From: Hellea sp.
GTDB taxonomy: Bacteria > Pseudomonadota > Alphaproteobacteria > Caulobacterales > Maricaulaceae
DNA length: 7,301 bases
Direction: 5' to 3'
NCBI GenBank assembly: GCA_020628635.1
Contig: JAHDEU010000101.1
Location: 1-7,301, forward strand
The notes beneath the pieces were generated by a model. The model was not told the origin of the DNA and made no database searches. It saw nothing but the letters and a program-made list of their open reading frames with translations. Every line of letters begins with the position of its first letter. Position 1 is the stretch's first letter. Positions 5,687 through 7,301 of the stretch are shown piece by piece. A program made the translations under genes and the position numbers.

Positions 5687-6493
5687 TCAGAGAAACAACC
5701 AGGCGAGCAGCGCGCCGCCCAGGGCCAGCCGGTAGAGCATGAAGGGCAGGAAACCGATGCGGCTCACCAGGCGCATGAATACGGCGATGGCGGCCAGGGC
5801 CACGACAAAGGACAGGACTGCGACCAGCAGTCCCTGGCCCAGTGTCGCGCCGCCCGTGCCCTCGCCCGTCACCAGCTTCATCAGCGCGTAGAGCCCGCCC
5901 ACGCCGATGACCGGCAGGCTCATCAGCATGGAAAAGCGCGCGCTCGCCTCGCGCGACAACCCGATGGCGCGGCCCGCCGTCATGGTGATGCCCGAACGCG
6001 ACGTGCCCGGCACCAGCGCGACCACCTGCGCCAGCCCCATCAACCCGGCCCCGCGCCAGGTGAGCGTGCCCATCTCGCGGTCCGACCTGGCCATCACGTC
6101 CGAGACCCAGAGCAGCACGCCGAACACGATGGTGGTGACCGCGATGACCAGCGGGCTGCGCAGGGCATCCAGCGCGCCGGTCTGCGCGAGCACGAACCCC
6201 ACCAACAGCGTTGGCGGCGTCGCAATGATCAGGTTGAGCGCCAGCGCCGAGCCGCGCGTGAGCTTGCGCTGCGCGAGCTCGACCAGCCCGACCAGCATCT
6301 CGCCCACGTCGCGGCGGAAATAGAGCAGCACGGCGAAGAGCGATCCGAAATGCGCCATGACGTCGATCAGCACGCCCTGCTCCGTCCAGCCGAGCACGGC
6401 TTCGGGCAGGATGAGATGGGCCGAGGACGATACGGGCAGAAACTCGGTCAGGCCCTGAATCAGAGCCAAGAGGATTGCCTGCCACCACGTCAT
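5687..6493 (-). CDS. uppP: Undecaprenyl-diphosphatase (UppP/BacA)
   Basis: A 268-residue polytopic inner-membrane enzyme that dephosphorylates undecaprenyl pyrophosphate to the monophosphate, recycling the lipid carrier for peptidoglycan and other envelope polymers; extra copies confer bacitracin resistance. The first signature is intact: QGLTE (Q13 to E17, the (E/Q)xxxE motif) followed by FLPVSSSAHL, with H26 in the position of the conserved histidine. The second signature, PGTSRSG (162-168), carries the conserved arginine R166. The length is close to the E. coli enzyme (273). The ATG at 6493 has AGGTG 5 nt upstream. It is the first gene of the minus-strand run and is divergent from the dehydrogenase-like gene across a 115-bp gap. 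The serine hydrolase follows in the same direction. I see no recognisable promoter consensus in the gap. Confidence 0.96.
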   Translation of the reverse strand: MTWWQAILLALIQGLTEFLPVSSSAHLILPEAVLGWTEQGVLIDVMAHFGSLFAVLLYFRRDVGEMLVGLVELAQRKLTRGSALALNLIIATPPTLLVGFVLAQTGALDALRSPLVIAVTTIVFGVLLWVSDVMARSDREMGTLTWRGAGLMGLAQVVALVPGTSRSGITMTAGRAIGLSREASARFSMLMSLPVIGVGGLYALMKLVTGEGTGGATLGQGLLVAVLSFVVALAAIAVFMRLVSRIGFLPFMLYRLALGGALLAWLFL

Positions 6494-6498
6494 GGGCG

Positions 6499-6503
6499 CA
6501 CCT
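6499..6503 (-). promoter_or_regulatory. Ribosome binding site of uppP
   Basis: On the minus strand AGGTG lies 5 nt before the uppP ATG, supporting the start at 6493. The rest of the divergent gap (6504-6608) holds only a small TGCGA/TCGCA hairpin (6549-6562) and no clear -35/-10 pair for either gene. Confidence 0.5.
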
Positions 6504-6608
6504 ATCGCGGGCGGCTTAGCAAAGCGTTAGCCCTGCGCGTGACCGTTTTGCGACGTTTCGCAGGCATGACGAAGCGGAACCATCGCAGGTCTCGCGCCTT
6601 GGTCTGAT

Positions 6609-7214
6609 ATGCCGCGCACGATCTTCATCACCGACGGGATTTCCCCGGTCGGCCAGGCCACCGCCATCCGGCTGGGCCGGGCGGGCTGGAACCTCGTGCT
6701 GGGTGGCAGCTCGCTGTCGGGCCTGCAGACCCTCTGCGCCAAACTGCCCTACGCCGCCACCCTGCCGCAGCGCTGCGTGCCGACAGACCGGGGCAACATC
6801 CTGCCCGTGCTGGAGGCAGCCGAAGAGCGCTTTGGCAGCCTCGACGCCGTGCTGATGAACAGCCGCGCGCGGTCGGACAAACTGCCGGACCTCATGGCGA
6901 TGCAGGTCACCGCGCTGTCGCACATGGCCGATGCAGCAAGAGCACCGCTGCACCGCTCGGGCGGGCATTTCGTGATCGCGGGCACGCGCGCCGGTGCGCT
7001 GTCACGCCGAGGCGCTGCCAAGACCATCGCCCGGGATGCTGCCCGCACGCTCGCCGCCGGCCTGCAATCGGATTGGGAAGCGGACAATCTGCGCCTGACT
7101 TTGCTCGAGCCGCGCGGCGTGGACGGCCACAAGGCCATGGCACGACGCATCGCGCGTGTGCTGAACGGCGCGCCGGATGCGGTCGGGGAAGCGGGCCGGG
7201 CGGCGGTGGCCTGA
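6609..7214 (+). CDS. Short-chain dehydrogenase/reductase-like protein, probably catalytically degenerate
   Basis: A 201-residue cytoplasmic protein with the layout of an SDR Rossmann fold. The N-terminal strand and turn, IFITDGISPVGQATAIRLGRAGW (5-27), align with the TGxxxGxG cofactor motif, but the second position is Asp9 and the middle glycine is Pro13. VLMNSRA (81-87) stands where NNAG is expected. GGHFVIAGTRAG (118-129) aligns with the strand that normally carries the catalytic serine, here Gly/Thr. The YxxxK site reads RGAAK (134-138), keeping Lys138 but not the tyrosine. At 201 residues it is about 50 shorter than classical members, losing much of the substrate-binding end. It is therefore likely to be a non-catalytic or altered SDR; function unknown. 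It is divergent from uppP. No strong ribosome site precedes the ATG. The open frame and SDR similarity along its length support a real gene. Confidence 0.75.
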   Translation: MPRTIFITDGISPVGQATAIRLGRAGWNLVLGGSSLSGLQTLCAKLPYAATLPQRCVPTDRGNILPVLEAAEERFGSLDAVLMNSRARSDKLPDLMAMQVTALSHMADAARAPLHRSGGHFVIAGTRAGALSRRGAAKTIARDAARTLAAGLQSDWEADNLRLTLLEPRGVDGHKAMARRIARVLNGAPDAVGEAGRAAVA

Positions 7215-7249
7215 GGGCTTTCAGCAGCTTGGACTTCGCCAGTGCCATC

Positions 7250-7270
7250 CCTCCCCCGAGCAGGGGGAGG
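7250..7270. repeat. Palindrome at right edge, probably the start of a larger repeat
   Basis: CCTCCCCC (7250-7257) and GGGGGAGG (7263-7270) form a perfect 8-bp stem with loop GAGCA, 35 bp past the stop of the dehydrogenase-like gene. No T run follows, so it is not a standard terminator. It resembles the left end hairpin of the 4172-4348 element (CCTCCCCT/AGGGGAGG), and both continue with GTG. The remaining bases to the window end may be the body of a related copy cut by the edge. Confidence 0.5.
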
Positions 7271-7301
7271 TGGGACTGACGCCGACAGGCGGCAGGCTCG
7301 G

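Noticed and set aside
4255..6607. Large plus-strand frames (495 and 385 codons) opposite the serine hydrolase and uppP
   Set aside because: They are antisense shadows with repetitive His/Gln/Arg composition over genes whose active-site motifs are intact.
6516..7248. Minus-strand frames opposite the SDR-like gene
   Set aside because: The plus-strand frame aligns with an SDR fold along its length; the minus frames are Arg/Ala/Pro-rich with no domain.

Overview
The window is GC-rich DNA with the gene families and repeat types typical of an alphaproteobacterial chromosome. The UppP, DUF1223 and AI-2E proteins, together with 'GTCATCCCGG...' and 'CTCCCC...GGGGAGG' intergenic palindromes, suggest a Hyphomonadaceae, Maricaulis-like or related lineage. 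That placement is inferred from general resemblance, not from a search. I see no rRNA, tRNA, CRISPR array, phage gene or transposase.

Layout: positions 1-462 hold no convincing gene but a dense run of palindromes, ending in a 124-bp repeat with perfect 10-bp inverted ends (325-448). Five genes then lie on the minus strand. In transcription order, right to left, they are: uppP (undecaprenyl-diphosphatase, 6493-5687); an exported serine hydrolase of the beta-lactamase/DD-peptidase class (5616-4483); an AI-2E-type membrane protein (4096-2993); an exported HExxH metallopeptidase-like protein with a helical C-terminal region (2832-1210); and a secreted thioredoxin-like DUF1223 protein (1128-463). 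One gene runs the other way from uppP, on the plus strand: a short, apparently catalytically degenerate short-chain dehydrogenase-like protein (6609-7214). The right edge carries a palindrome that resembles one end of an internal repeat.

All five minus-strand products are predicted to be membrane-embedded or exported, so the cluster is envelope-oriented. UppP recycles the undecaprenyl carrier used for peptidoglycan and other polymers. The serine hydrolase next to it, about 70 nt downstream, could act on peptidoglycan peptides or on esters. A 386-bp repeat-bearing gap separates these two from the AI-2E gene, so they probably form their own transcription unit. The metallopeptidase-like and DUF1223 genes (81-bp gap) may form another.

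Most genes are ordinary alphaproteobacterial housekeeping or accessory genes. The least explained content is the intergenic DNA: several palindromic repeat families, two of which share an internal 11-bp motif; a chain of hairpins in the first 300 bp; and a 177-bp inverted pair between two genes. At the protein level, the points worth a second look are an Asp-rich calcium-loop-like tail on the AI-2E protein and the missing catalytic residues of the dehydrogenase-like protein. I did not find a clear new multi-gene system.
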